DNA from: Fragilariopsis cylindrus CCMP1102
Taxonomy: Eukaryota; Bacillariophyta; Bacillariophyceae; Bacillariales; Bacillariaceae
NCBI GenBank assembly: GCA_900095095.1
Contig: FMBT01000384.1
Coordinates: 109,193 to 173,192, forward strand
Length of the DNA: 64,000 nucleotides
Direction of reading: 5' to 3'
Shown here in pieces: positions 12,030 to 24,664 of this stretch. The position numbers and the translations under genes were made by a program. How positions within the stretch are numbered: the first letter of the stretch is position 1; each line of letters begins with the position of its first letter. The notes beneath the pieces are model-generated. The model saw only the letters and a list, made by a program, of their open reading frames with translations. It was not told the DNA's origin and did not search any database.

Positions 12030-14066
12030 AAGTCAAACAAAGATTAACCAATTGGATGGTACATGCACTGCAAGAAACAAACGAAAAGAGGGGGGATATG
12101 AAATAACAAAGAACAAATAATACACTTTAAAAAAAAAACGAAAAACAAAAAAAAAAGAGTTACTATAAAAATAAAAGAAGAAAATGTTCGTATCGTCGAT
12201 ATTGTATTGATTGATTGACGATATTTTATAACGAACGTATTGAACTAAGCAAAAACTAACTAACTAAATAAACACGGGATGGGGTCTTCCTTCTTGGAGA
12301 ATGAAGAACTACTAACCAGAGAGACGAAGAAAGATAATAATAATAACAGTAGTAGTAGTGAATTTGACTATCAAAATAAAGTATCAAACAAATAATATAG
12401 AATTTACGTGTTATTTATCAGTTTTCATATTTTAGCTACGTGTATTCAATAGTTAGATAGTATCTAAAAGTAGTAATATATTTCCTCTGCTCAACGATAA
12501 AGTTCCGCGACGTTTCACCGCGATAGCTTTTCATTCATTTTCCTTCTCGTCTCATGGGCATGGTCTATCGATTGATTTGTCGCGTGAAGATAGTATCTCT
12601 TTGTATCTTGCCATCACAAGTTTAAACACGTGTGTAGTAACAAATACTGTGTAGGTATAGTATCAGAGAGAACCATGCTAACTATTTATGCATTGTTTAA
12701 ATGTGCATCTCATCGTATTCATATACGCAAATTGTCATATGTGATCAATTTATCCACGTTTTGCACAGTGAAATAAAGAGTCGGCACCACAGTTGCATGT
12801 CCAATTGTATATTTGATTCACCTACAATTGCATTTATATACATTGTCTCCATGAAAATGCATAACTACCATAACAAGTATCATCACTATTTGGTGGTTCA
12901 AATGTACATGTATCAGCTTCAGTATTAATTGGACCATTCAAAATAGTTTTGTAGGACAAATGACGATGATACTTCATCAATACCCTTGTGGTGCAGGCAC
13001 AGGTACAGCTACTGGTACTGGTGCAGGCACGGGTGCAGCCGTTGATGGTACAGGAGAGTTGCTATGGTGGTACTTCAGTCGTTGATGATACAGGTTACGG
13101 GTGCAGGTACGGGTGCAGCGGTCGTTGATGGGACAGGAGTTGCTGATGAAGACGATGAATTTCGATTAGGAATTTATCTTTATTTTTCGTCCGTACATTT
13201 GCCTCGACCTGTTGTGGTAGTAAGGAAGAAGTGCTAAGAAAGATCACGACTCAATAATTATTGATTGCTATTCTTTGTTCATTTCTATCTATCTTGGGCA
13301 AGATAATGATTGATTGAATCTTGATGCATACTATTATCGTTTCGATCTTGGGCACGATCCTACTAATAGTGTCGCTCTCCAAGAGCCTATTACGGCGGCT
13401 TGACGGCGCGATATTCACATACTTTTTGTACGTCGTAGTCGGCTAGGCGCAAGTGAACAAGTCCCATACGTACTGTACTTCAAGTAGGACCGGACCTACA
13501 GCACTTCCTCTGGTTCGCGATAAAAGTTCTCAGGTTTTACGCGATAACTTTTCACCAACAGTATCACCGACAGCATCACCAACTCACCAGCACCAACTCA
13601 ACAGCACCATCTGTGATTCCAGACTTTATAACCACATACACTCCAAGCCAAGCGATACCGGTTCACCAGCACCATCTGAGATTTCCAGACTTCATCTGTG
13701 ATTTCCAGACTTTACATCAAGCTCTGCCCCCTAGTGGAGCAGCATCTATGATCCCAGAACTACTACTGCTGCTAGGCTACAGTACTAGCTAGAAAGAAAG
13801 TGCTATAGTAATATGATTGTGTGGTCATTATATTAATATTATTCTTTATATTTAGATATAATAAATACTAGTATTCCTTTGCTTCACATGCATGGATTTC
13901 GATTCGAATCGATTTATTTTCATTCGATTCCATTCACACGGAAAACAACTGTAACTTACATGTAATACTGCATGTACAGTATAATAGGAGTCGAGTGAGT
14001 CCTATTATATATTGAGTTGACGTTGAGTCTTTTCAACTTATTCACACAAACGTATTAACGTCAAAG
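12030..14066. other. Intergenic region with relics of Pro/Thr-rich coding sequence
   Basis: No intact gene is seen. Around 12960-13140 the minus strand encodes broken APVPSTTAAPVPAP-type repeats. Around 13545-13600 the plus strand encodes SPTVSPTASPT. Both resemble the stalks of the neighbouring LRR proteins and look like decayed pieces. A duplicated CACCAGCACCA...TTCCAGACTT block lies near 13585-13720. A palindrome-rich stretch sits near 13890-13940. Confidence 0.5.
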
Positions 14067-14609
14067 TCAAGTCAAGCGTGTATTGTGCGTCACTAACTGT
14101 ACTTTTTCTACTTGATTTTTCATCTTGATGGATTCTGTTGTATTACTGAATTGAATTTCAATTGATTGTCGTGATGGTTGTCGTCGTTGTTGTTGTCGTC
14201 GTCGTCGCTGTTTATTCTTATTGGTACTGCCACTGCCACTACTATGATTACTCGTACTTAATATTGATTCTTCTGCTGTTGATACTAACGATGATGTACT
14301 ACTATGACAACGTAATGTATAATACATTTCATGTTCATTAGTAGGTATTATGTCTGCTGCTGATCCTTTTTTTAATCGAACCACTTCTGATGACGATGAT
14401 TCAAATTCTGCTACTGCTGCTTCGTCTACTCGTAGTGGTAGTTCTAATGACAATTCATTCGATTCTTCTACTACTGCTTTTGTTTCTGTTGCTGTAGTTT
14501 TTGCCGATTGTTGTTTCTGTAATTTTTGTCGTATTCGTTGCTGTTGTTGTAATTGTCGATGTCGTTTATTACGATGATGTAACTTTCGTAAGAATGATAT
14601 TATAATCAT
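14067..14609 (-). CDS. Hypothetical Gln/Ser-rich protein
   Basis: This single-exon open frame codes for 180 residues. It starts MIIISFLRKLHHRNKRHRQL and continues with a Gln/Lys-rich segment likely to form a coiled coil (about residues 16-45). A Glu/Ser-rich middle follows, then a basic RRRRQQQRRQ patch near residue 135. No known domain is recognised. The basic patch could be a nuclear targeting signal, which is a guess. It has no close neighbour within 1 kb on the same strand. It could be an exon of a longer gene or a chance frame in trinucleotide-repeat DNA. Confidence 0.45.
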   Translation of the reverse strand: MIIISFLRKLHHRNKRHRQLQQQQRIRQKLQKQQSAKTTATETKAVVEESNELSLELPLRVDEAAVAEFESSSSEVVRLKKGSAADIIPTNEHEMYYTLRCHSSTSSLVSTAEESILSTSNHSSGSGSTNKNKQRRRRQQQRRQPSRQSIEIQFSNTTESIKMKNQVEKVQLVTHNTRLT

Positions 14610-14938
14610 GATATATTAATAAAACGTTACTACCGTGCTGTGCTGTAAATCAATATTATTATAATGCTTATACGGTACGGTATTATTAATGCTAAGCCTA
14701 TTATAATGCTTACTGCATGCTCTATATCTGAAAAAAAGAAATTATGCATTCTCCTGTGCTTTTGTCTGATTTGTTCGAAGTCAGATGTCTGATGTGTTGT
14801 AACTGTGTGCTGTAATTTAATTTAGCATTCAGAATTAAGATTTCTGTGAGGTATTGCCATCATCATCGACAAAAAATATATTGAATGGATCCTAGCTAAA
14901 CGTGGCATTACACATATATATTATAGTTAGAAAGACAT

Positions 14939-14977
14939 TACCGGTATCAGGGGTTAACTTATTACCCCTGAACCGGT
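14939..14977. other. Long hairpin (inverted repeat)
   Basis: ACCGGTATCAGGGGT is followed, after about eight bases, by ACCCCTGAACCGGT, its inverted complement with a single-base bulge. A third copy of ACCGGTATTC follows near 14983. The hairpin lies about 200 bp upstream of the P-type ATPase pseudogene. Its function is unknown. Confidence 0.6.
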
Positions 14978-15184
14978 ATTCTGACCGGTATTCTCTATGA
15001 TACCCGTAGCTAAATAAATGTGTTTTAACTATCGTTATCACGAATAGACCACCTCACAGGCTGTACAAAAAAAACAACGGGTTCGCCAAATCCTCGATTA
15101 CCGTAACTACTTTTACAGAGTCGAATGGAGTTAAGTCGAGTCAGTCAAGTGACTATTTTTATGGAAAGTAAGCTGTCTGATCAT

Positions 15185-16286
15185 TCGTAATGGTGAAACA
15201 AAAAGTGTTCCGACAAAGGATCTTTGTGCCCGATGATATTTTATACTTGGTCGGTGAAAATCTTGTTCCTGCAGACGTCCAATGGATTAAAGGCAACAAG
15301 ACAAGATGTCGATTGATACGACTGCATTGTGACAGGAGAACCGTTGCCACGAAAATATCCTAGGTCCTAGTCCTAATTATTATGGCGATACTATCTTTAG
15401 TGGTACTACCGTAGTTGAAGGAGAGTGCTATGGAATGGTTACAAATACTGGTATTGACACTTGAGATTGGAAAAGCTCAAGCGGATGTATTCAGGGATAA
15501 ATCCGTCAAAATGTAACTAGCGTAGTTGAAAAGAAAATAATGACGATCGTTCCGATCTTCATTTTGGCAGCACTTGTACTTGTCATCGCTGTGCTGCTTG
15601 TTGCAGGCTTCTGTTATGATGGCTTGTTTGCTAGCGGTAACGTAACACACACACACAATCCTTAGACCTCTATGTATCCTCATTGCATCGATTTCCATCG
15701 CATTGCCTCTCGTCCTGCAAGTATACATGGCACTTGGTGCAAGCTTTTTTGGCTAATGAACACCACGCAATTATAACGAGTACACCCATTGCAATTTTCT
15801 CCGTTCGTATCCCCTCTTACTTTTGGAAGAGTGTACCAAGTACCATATTGGCTGTCGTTGTGATCTTGACATGTATTGCCTGTAGTCTTCTTGCTGTATA
15901 TGTTGACGATCTCGGTCTTCAGCCAATAAATCTGCTCTGGATTTGGTTATTCAATATTGGAACTTTTATTGCAGTAGATATCGGCAAGGTCCAATTCTGG
16001 AAGCTCATTGGTGATTCTTATGGCGATATTTACTGAAAGTGATGAGATTATTGTTCTTGATGAATAGAAGACAGAAGTGGAGCAACACCAAGAAAAGAAG
16101 AAGCGTTATGATGTCCACCGTGATTCTATCATGGCCCATTCTGAATCTGAACATAGTGTCGAGTGGAATAATACTGGGTTTATTGGAATAGGTGGTGCTA
16201 CTGACGGAATTGTATCCTCCCGTCAACCTGGTGCACGCCCTCAACGTCTTCAGATCGCTTCGGCACCCGGATTGAACTTCCATTAA
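15185..16286 (+). pseudogene. P-type ATPase pseudogene (plasma-membrane H+-ATPase-like)
   Basis: Pieces of a P-type cation ATPase lie in order but in different frames. Near 15188 is RNGETKSVPTKDL, then VPDDILYLVGENLVPAD (the actuator-domain GD.vPAD region), then DTTAL and TGEPLPRKYP (the conserved TGE loop) after a frame change. GDTIFSGTTVVEGECYGMV and NTGIDT follow, then a hydrophobic span near 15540-15610. An open piece at 15683-16036 matches the last membrane spans (SYFWKSVPSTILAVVVILTC ... LLWIWLFNIGTFIAVDIGK). A hydrophilic C-terminal tail follows in another frame to 16286. The phosphorylation (DKTGT) and nucleotide-binding domains are absent, so an internal deletion of well over 1 kb has occurred, together with at least three frameshifts and in-frame stops. 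The copy is not functional. An intact parent gene should exist elsewhere. Confidence 0.88.
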
Positions 16287-16289
16287 GAT

Positions 16290-18693
16290 TGACAAGTCGT
16301 GGTTACAAACAAAAATTAGTCTAGAGAAGAAGTGGTAAATGTCATAAGTAAATAAAAATGTAATTCTAATTATACTTCTAATTCTACTACTATTATCATT
16401 ACTGCTATTAGTACATACTACAATAATGAAACGGAACGAAAAATTTTGAAGTACAGTACTGTAATGCGATTTCGAGAAAATGAAAACTAGCAGAAATCTA
16501 TTCGTGTTCTTGATACAAAAATCTACCATATCAAAGTACAGTACTGTAATACTATGAATGTATCTTTTCGCGAAAGTACAACGTAACGAAAGGATAAGAA
16601 GAAGTGCATAATGATCCTTTCCATTCTTTCTTCTTACCCTTCCGACGTACTTACTCACACAACTCACATACGGCACGGCAAAAAGAGTTTCACTTCTTGC
16701 TTCGTAACTGGGTCCTCTTTGTTGTTGCAACGCTTGTTAGGATTGGCGGCAACCTAACTTGCGCAGCCTTTCTCTTCTTTGTGGATCTGATGCATGCAAT
16801 GATATGTTAGGTAGGAAATCCACAAAGAAAAATGTTTCATTCATTTGCTAGCTCGTCAAATATAGCCCGCCAGTAATCCCAGTATACGAGCTAATTATAG
16901 AAAAGAGAATTATGAAACACCTATGTAAAATGAAATACATCTAAGGGATTCAATAGTAAACACATTGTTACCAGATATCTACTTTTTGTTTCTTGATTTC
17001 ATCTGTATTTTATGCATCATTTGTCATTTTTCATTTGTCATATGTCATTTGTCATATGTCATGTGTCGTATGTCGTATGTCATTTGTCATTTGTCCTCTG
17101 TCATTTTCCATTTTTAATTTTTCATTTTCAGACCATGACGCCATAAAAAATTGCCATTCCAATTTTGTATCATAAGATATTGAGAACCCTATTTCAATTA
17201 TAGAAGTAGACACCATACTGCCATCAGCGTCCTATCCTCGACTTGACTCAACTCGACTCAAGTCGACTTCCATTCCGCAAATACGAGATTTTCATTTCAA
17301 CTTGCATTTTACATTGATTCACCCTTGTTATTATTTATATACAAAAAATACAGAAGCAAGACATCCAATTTTAATCGTAAGTAGATATATCTATGTTGTA
17401 GCCATTGTTTACGGTTGCTCCAATATAATCGAGATACGGGATAAGGTAGGTTGTATCATGTCATCTATCTATCTCCTTTGAAATGTGAAATGTACAACCG
17501 TACGGTATGCTGTTTGGAGAATTTTAAGTATGAATGCATTTTATATCAAACCGACCCAAAGAAATTACAATCCACTTACTGGTATATCTAAAATTGTTCA
17601 TGCCATCTGTTCACACTTAGTGGGAGTGTGTGTCAATCTCTACTAGTAGAGAACATGTGGTGTCAAAGCTAGCGGTTCGGTGTGTGCATATGCATCGATA
17701 TCTGAACGGAATCAAACTCAAAATAGTAATGTGTTGTCGTGTTCTGTATGTGAAGTCAGTTGGAGAGTTGAGATAAAAGTTTGTGCTCTAATTGATGGTT
17801 GGAATAGCGATACGAAGGTGCACGAAGAAGTACTTCTGACAGGCATAGCTGTTTTACTGTTTTACAGTGTGAATCTTCAGTAAAACAAAGGTATGCAAAA
17901 AATCTCGAATTTAATTGATCCCCCCGTCTTTTTGAAGCTTTGTAAAAAAAAAAAAAAATAAGGGCATATATGTTGAAAAAATATTATGGCGAACATCCGT
18001 TGTATCATAAAAAATGAGGTTTCAATCACGGAATTCGCTCATTATTTCAGGTTTCTGCATGAAACAGTATTTATGTCGCGTTTTTAGACGATCGTCCGTT
18101 GGTATAATAAAAATGAAGGCTCAATCATGAAATTCGCTCATTAATTCAAATCACTTCGCTAAATTGTGTTTCATTGTTAATTACACAAGATCCATAACGC
18201 ATCCATTCACAAAATCGCCACAAAATAGAAAATTCCACTAACGTAGTTAGGCGATTTTAGTAAAGTATTGTTTACGTCTAACTACTAGTTTTACTAAGTA
18301 AACTACAGCAGTTTTCTATTTTCCGTCTCCGACAACAATAACAACAACAACAAAAACAAGCAGACGACCACACTATCAAAGCATCGTTCTTAACCGCATG
18401 ATTTCTACAGATAACACTCTTATAACCGTAGTAAACTTTACCTTTTGAATGAAAATAAAAGACATTGATTCATCTATAACGTAACCTGTCACCCTCGGAA
18501 ATAAAGGAGAACAAGAAACGAGGCAGAGTGGAATTACGTAAAACACGGAACAACCAATATTATACAATACACAAATCATATCCTAGTATCATATACAGCA
18601 GTATCAACTCTCGATAGAAAAGGCAGGCTGGTGACGAAAGGGAGACAAAAACAATAATAGTAACACAAAATAGTTGTACACGTACGGAAAAAG
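16290..18693. other. Intergenic region with TGTCATA-type tandem repeat
   Basis: A heptamer-like repeat (TTTGTCA/TATGTCA) runs from about 17018 to 17105. Mirror-like TCGACTTGACTCAACTCGACTC tracts lie near 17234-17265. A poly-A run is at about 17945-17959. A block near 17990-18060 (ATCCGTTGTATCATAAAA...GAATTCGCTCATTA) recurs imperfectly near 18090-18150. No gene is recognised, although long antisense open frames exist near 16005-16730. The last part forms the upstream region of the second LRR gene. Confidence 0.5.
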
Positions 18694-20854
18694 ATGAAAT
18701 CGTCGTCGTCGATGACAAGCATACGGCGTACTTTTGTTGTCACTTTGGTAGCGGCGGTGACACTACTACAAGTAACCGGATGTTCTGGTGAGAATTTTTT
18801 AAGAGCAAGCAATAATAATGATAGAAGGGAACTTTTAAAAGGATCAAAACGTATAGAAAATCCGAATGAATTATCAGCAGCAACAAAAACAATAGGACTA
18901 CGTAATATTGTTAATGGTATTAAGGAGGAAGATATATCTTTTTTTAATGAATACTTAGAAGATCTTAATAGTTTTCCAACAGCCGCACCAACAAATCCAC
19001 CACCCGCAGCAACAAATCAACCAACAGAATCACCAACAGACAAACCGTCGAATAGGCCTACAGAGAGTCCAACTGACAATCCGACCGATGAACCGACAGA
19101 CAAACCAACCGATGAACCGACAGACAAACCAACTAATTCACCAACGGATACACCAACGAAATCACCAACGGATACACCAACGAAATCACCGACCGATGCG
19201 CCATCAGAGGAACCAACTGATACACCTTCAGAAGCACCAACTGATACACCAACAGTAGCACCTACAGAAGATCCGACTGAAGCTCCAACATTACCTGCTG
19301 ATACGAAATCTCCGACGGTTAGTCCTACAACAAAAGCACCATCAAGGGCACCAGTTGTAGCACCCACACCTTCTCCTGTTACTATTACTCTTCCAACACC
19401 ATCCCCTGTTGTTCCACTACCAGCACCAACACCTGCTCCAGTAACACCAACAGAACCACCAAGTTTTAGTAACGGGTGTAATTTATCATCTGAAGGTCGT
19501 GTTGCATTAATTAATATCTTTTTACGTGTTGTATCAGATACACTTGATATGGATACACCAGGATCACCACAAGTTCGTGCATTAGAATGGATTATTAATG
19601 ATGATCCAATGCAATTATGTCCACAGGATCCACATTTAATACAACGATACGTATTAGCTGTATTTTACTTTTCAACAAGAGGTGATAGATGGATACAATG
19701 TTCTGCACCTGATATAGAAGATTATTCAGAAGATGAGATACAGGAAGCAAATGATATGTGTACTATTGAAGTAGAATCATCAAGCTCAGGTACAGGTTCA
19801 GTTGAATCTGGTTCAAATGCATGGTTAACACCAGAAACAGAATGTTCATGGGGTGGATTAGCTTGTAATGAAAATAATGATGTTGTACGAATTGAAATGG
19901 GTAAGTTATGTTGAGAGACATTGGTTGATAGATTTAGGTTACAGTGTATGATACCAATGGAATGAATGTACCTTATTGTCCTCTGTTGTTGGTAACCTTT
20001 CCACTGTAATATAAACAAACGAACTACAAACGAACTAACTATATACGTGCTGTTTTCTCTTTTTTCCCTTTTTAAATTTTATTATAATAGAACAAAATGG
20101 TGTTGCTGGTACATTACCACATGAATTAAGTCGATTACAAAATTTACGTAACTTAGTATTAGAGGAAGGTATATTAACAGGAACGATACCAAAAGAATTA
20201 GGTGAGATACAAACATTAGAACAAATTGATTTAAATTTTAATTTATTGCAAGGATCGATACCAGAAGAACTATATAATCTAGAAAATTTACGTCAAATGG
20301 ATTTAAATGACAATGAATTAACAGGAACAATTAGTGAAAATATTGGTAATTTATTACAAATGAGTTTCTTTCAAATTGAAAATAATTTATTTACAGGTAT
20401 GGTCCCATCTCAAATCGGTTCATTAGTTCAATTAGGTACGTTTCTACGTTCTACGTTACGTTACGTTCACGGACAGGCATTATTGTACATGCATGCATAC
20501 TATCTGCTGCTGCTACTTCTGCTTCTACTGCTATTACTGTTCGATGTATCATCATCACAACTGGTATTTTCCTGTAGAATCGAGTTTTCAAAAGGAAAAC
20601 CTACCTCCTACTCACACACCCCGTATACGCTGTTTCTTTTTCCGTTTCCATCATTCCACCCCCAAACAAAACAACAAACGAACCAAAAAACAGAGGTTGC
20701 GACCATGGATAATAATCAACTTAGTGGTACGATGCCATGTGCATCCATTGCAGACTTGTCATTTTTGCAAGTGTTGACGGCAGATTGTTTGGGTGCACCA
20801 AACCGTCCATCTCCACCTCTAGTTATCTGCGAGTGCTGTACGCAGTGCTTTTAG
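18694..20854 (+). CDS. Secreted leucine-rich repeat protein with Pro/Thr stalk (3 exons)
   Basis: Exons 18694-19900, 20091-20435 and 20694-20854 give about 570 residues; both introns are in phase 1. A hydrophobic signal segment (VVTLVAAVTLLQVTGC) is followed by a charged region, then a PTDKPTDEPTD/SPT-type stalk at about residues 96-259. The cap follows (CNLSSEGRVALI, ALEWIINDDPMQLC, QRYVLAVFYFSTRGDRW, CSWGGLAC), then plant-type LRRs (LRQMDLNDNELTGTI). The end is Cys-rich (ICECCTQCF), matching the paralogue at 9233-12029 (DCCTVCF). It is probably extracellular. The second intron (258 nt) is a multiple of three and has no stop in the gene frame, so an unspliced transcript would still be translatable. 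Splice sites were chosen because they rebuild LRR spacing across both junctions. Confidence 0.9.
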
Positions 20855-22226
20855 ACTTCAAACTTAAAAAGATAAGTACAATTAAAGCAATCCATAACAA
20901 AACAAAACAAAAAGGATATGATACGTGTGTATAAGTACCTTCTTTGGAGCGGCGAGCTAGCTATACAAGAAGACTAAATATAACAATAACAACAAGAAAC
21001 TGTGAAGGAGTAAAAGGAAGAAGAATGAAAGAATGAACGAATAAATGAAACGAAATGAAATTTAGAATGCTTCTCGATTCGTTGGATATAGCACTCCCCT
21101 ATTTATTTCTTTGTTCGTGACTTTTGATCATTACTACAATTCCTCTTTTCACTCTTGACACAATCAATCATCACACCATAAATCAATATCATATTCTATC
21201 AAATAAACAAAATAAACTCAGACGATAGACAACACGTTGTTGTTCGATTCGACGAGAGGAGTTATCTCTCCATCTATATTTTATATCAAGATGTAAATAA
21301 TAATACTTAATACCAACTAGTATTTGTGACACATCCTTCAACCATATTTTTTTTTCTACTAGAAAAATCCTTCGATTCGCCTTTTTGATTTCTTCTTGTC
21401 TTTTTGCTTCATTACTTACTGCTTGACTCATAATTCAACATCGGTCTCGATCACTGCATCAGTCTTACTGTAACGCTATATATATTATAATATATATTAA
21501 AAAAATCCATATTATTATAATATATATAAGACTTTCGCCAGTCAAATACTGGACGCCCCTCTATGGCGCGCGACAATAGTTATCATTTTCCATATTTTGG
21601 GGTTAAGTGGAACGTATTCCTCTACTCCTTAGCTGTACGTCCATATTTTTATTATTCTGATTGGACATATACATAGAGAGTTAGTGTACCTGTATTCAAA
21701 GTTTACAAGCGCGCACCTCCACTACGCTTGTACTAACAAGGAGTACTGTATTTAAACAAATACCATAATAATATACTGAATCGAATCGTCCTACGACTCA
21801 AAAAGACTATCTAAAAATTCCTTTTTGATAAGCCTCAAAAACAAATATCCTTATCCTTCATAATTAACCTACAGGGAGGTTAATAACTATTAGGCCCTAC
21901 AGACAACAGGTACAAAGGAATAAACCGAAAATCTATAGGGAGTCTTGGTTGTCAAGACATATTTAAGCATGAGTCTTGGTTGGTCAAGACTCACTTAGGG
22001 TTTGCGTCCATAACGGTATTCCTGGAACTCCGACTAGACGTCTACATCTTTGCTTCGCCTCCGATCGGTTCGGCACTATCACAATAAACGGTGCATGATA
22101 CAGTAGACACGAAAGTCGGAAGCAGAAAAGACATACCAACAAATATCAGTAAGATCTCTGTTGTTCTCATAAATTAAAATCAAATCTTTTATTTTCCAAA
22201 TTAGATAAATTATCCAATCCAAAATC
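20855..22226. other. Intergenic region with AT palindromes and a duplicated hairpin word
   Basis: A TATATATTATAATATATA palindrome occurs twice (about 21478-21498 and 21512-21530). GAGTCTTGGTTG(G)TCAAGAC, itself a hairpin, occurs twice (about 21940-21958 and 21970-21991). An 80-codon minus-strand open frame at 21189-21431 shows no domain and may be chance. The last 150 bases precede the protease gene. Confidence 0.5.
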
Positions 22227-24202
22227 ATGATGATGATGATGATGCTTCGAACGACGATTGTTAATGCCGTCGTAGTATTAACTGTATTTTCTTCGGTTGT
22301 AGTACAAGTAGTGGAAGCAGAAAGTCGTATCGTTGGAGGAAATAATGCTGCTAAAGGACAATATCCATACTATGGTACGTATGTATGCGTATGCTTGTAT
22401 CGTTTCTTGTATGTGTTGTGTTGTGTTGTGTGTGAAGGGGACGGGGGGTATGCGTGAGCGATGAGAGAAACAGAGAGAAAGAGAGAGAGGGAGAGAGAGA
22501 GAAGAGAAAAGAAGGTAGTGAGATTGAACAGCAGACGGGAGTGCGATGGCGAGAGAGAGAGAGAGAGAGAGAGAGATAATGTTGATGTGCTGTTTGTTTT
22601 TAATACGACTGTCAATTTATTTTATACGTCACGAATTTATAGTAGTTAACGTCTATTCTTACTTATTTTTGTACCTCCCCCATTTTTTATATTCCACATT
22701 CCACATCACAACACCACAGTCAAAACAGAAGGATGTGGTGGTGCATTGATTTCGCCATCTGTATTTTTGACCGCAGCACATTGTGGTAATAGACAAGGTG
22801 AAAATATTATTGTTGGTGCATTATATTCAAATGATAAAAAGAATATTAATAAGGCAGATGCTGTTAAAAGAAAATGTGTAGAATACATTGAAGATCCATC
22901 CTTTGATTTTTTTGGAAATAATAATAATCCTGATGGTAGGGTACCACCATATAATAATGATTTTGCAGTATGTCGTTTAGATAAACCAGTAACAACATTA
23001 CAAACTATTGCAATAAATGAAGATCCAAATTGGCCACCATTAAAAACGAATGGTAGTCCAACACAATTAACAACAATTGGTCTTGGTACATTAACATCTG
23101 GTGGTAATACACCATCACAACTTCAAACTGTACAAGTTCCTATCGTATCAAATAAAGTATGTGAAAAAAATTATGGTAAAAATGAGATCTTTACACCAGG
23201 AAATATTTGTGCTGGAGCAAAAAATAAAGATTCCTGTCAAGGTACGTACTGATAACTAATAGTATCAACGTTTTATTTATTTCAATCTATAGTGAATAAT
23301 CGCGATCTCATCTTAAATCTTTGAAAAAAATCTCACATTCTCATTTTCATTCGTTTTCAATCTGCATCTATAACAACTATAACAACAACTAACAACAAAA
23401 ATACAGGTGATAGTGGTGGTCCATTAATCTTTACTACAAGTAATCAAGATTATCATATTGGTACCGTATCTTGGGGGGAAGGGTGTGGTAGTAGAAATAA
23501 GCCTGGTGTATATTCACGTACTAGTACACGTGCTGATTGGATTAAAGCAACTGTTTGTGATACATTCAATGAAAAGAATGATAAGAATGCAATATTATGT
23601 AATGGTGGTGGTGGAGATAATCCTGTAACTGCACCTGTAACTGCACCTACACCATCTCCTGTCGGTTCTACTAAGGGTTGCGATGGTAAAGGTGGAAAAG
23701 AATTAGTAATCGAATTGACTACAGATGACTTTCCAGAAGACTCTAGTTATACTGTAAAAGATTTAGGCAATGGCAAGAATATTCTTGTAAAAAAGAATTT
23801 CCAGGAAGCAAACAAATTAGACACGGTACGTATTAAATACATTTACTGTTACTTTGATTTGATTTGACTTGATTTGATTTGATTTGATTTGATTAGATTT
23901 GATTTCATTGCATTATTTATCATTTTTATTCATCTATTTCATCTTCTTACCAACCAAAATAAAAAATAACTGTTTCTTTGAAATATTGATTGCAGGAACC
24001 TATTTGTATTAAAGCAGAAACTTGCTTCAAATTCACTATTAAAGATGAATTTGGTGATGGCCTCACTCAAGGTGGATCAGGAGGATACGAATTATATTTA
24101 GATGGAAGTAGTGTGAAAAAAGGACGTGATTTTAAATTTAAAGAAACATATGAGGATTGTATTGAAGTCGGCGACGATAGTAATGGTGGTGGTGATGATG
24201 AT

Positions 24203-24237
<35 letters not shown>

Positions 24238-24247
24238 TGACGATGAT

Positions 24248-24282
<35 letters not shown>

Positions 24283-24664
24283 TGATGCACCTTGTGAGGA
24301 TAAAACTGGTAAATTTAAAGTAAAGGGTATATCAGGTAAACTTACCTGTAAGAAAATTGAGAAGAAAAATAAATGTGATAAAAAAGGAAAAGATGGTAAA
24401 AAATTATCAGAATTATGTCCAATCAGATGTGAAACATTTTGTGAAGATGATACTGCATCTCCTACTGCCTCTCCTACTGCATCGCCTACCGCATCGCCTA
24501 CTGCATCTCCTACTGCTTCTCCTACTGTATCGCCTACTGGTTCCTCATCAAGTTCCTCATCAAGTTCCTCATCAGGTTTCTCATCAGGTTCCTCATCAAG
24601 TTCCTCTTCAAATTTCGAATCAAGTCTTGAATCAGGTTTCGAATCAGGTTTCTTTTTCCCATAA
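22227..24664 (+). CDS. Secreted trypsin-like (S1) serine protease with C-terminal diatom-type and acidic domains (4 exons)
   Basis: Exons 22227-22374, 22720-23241, 23407-23825 and 23996-24664 give about 585 residues. Each intron begins gtacg and keeps frame. A signal peptide is followed by ESRIVGG, the zymogen cleavage site of S1 proteases. The catalytic triad is complete: H70 in LTAAHCG, D130 in NNDFAVCRLD and S226 in GDSGGP. VSWGEGCG follows as the substrate-wall motif. After the protease domain comes a PTPSP linker, then a beta-rich module (LTTDDFPEDSSY ... CFKFTIKDEFGDGL) seen in secreted diatom proteins. A run of about 35 Asp follows, then a Cys-rich segment (LSELCPIRCETFC), TASP repeats and a Ser-rich tail. 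The start has six ATG codons in a row. The product is probably an extracellular endopeptidase; the substrate is unknown. Confidence 0.92.

Noticed and set aside
16005-16730. 241-codon minus-strand frame
   Set aside because: It overlaps the end of the ATPase pseudogene on the other strand, has no domain and unusual composition. It is probably a chance open frame.
21189-21431. 80-codon minus-strand frame with a charged N-terminus
   Set aside because: No domain, no supporting flanking exons, ends in AT-rich sequence. Kept out as a gene, though a small exon cannot be excluded.
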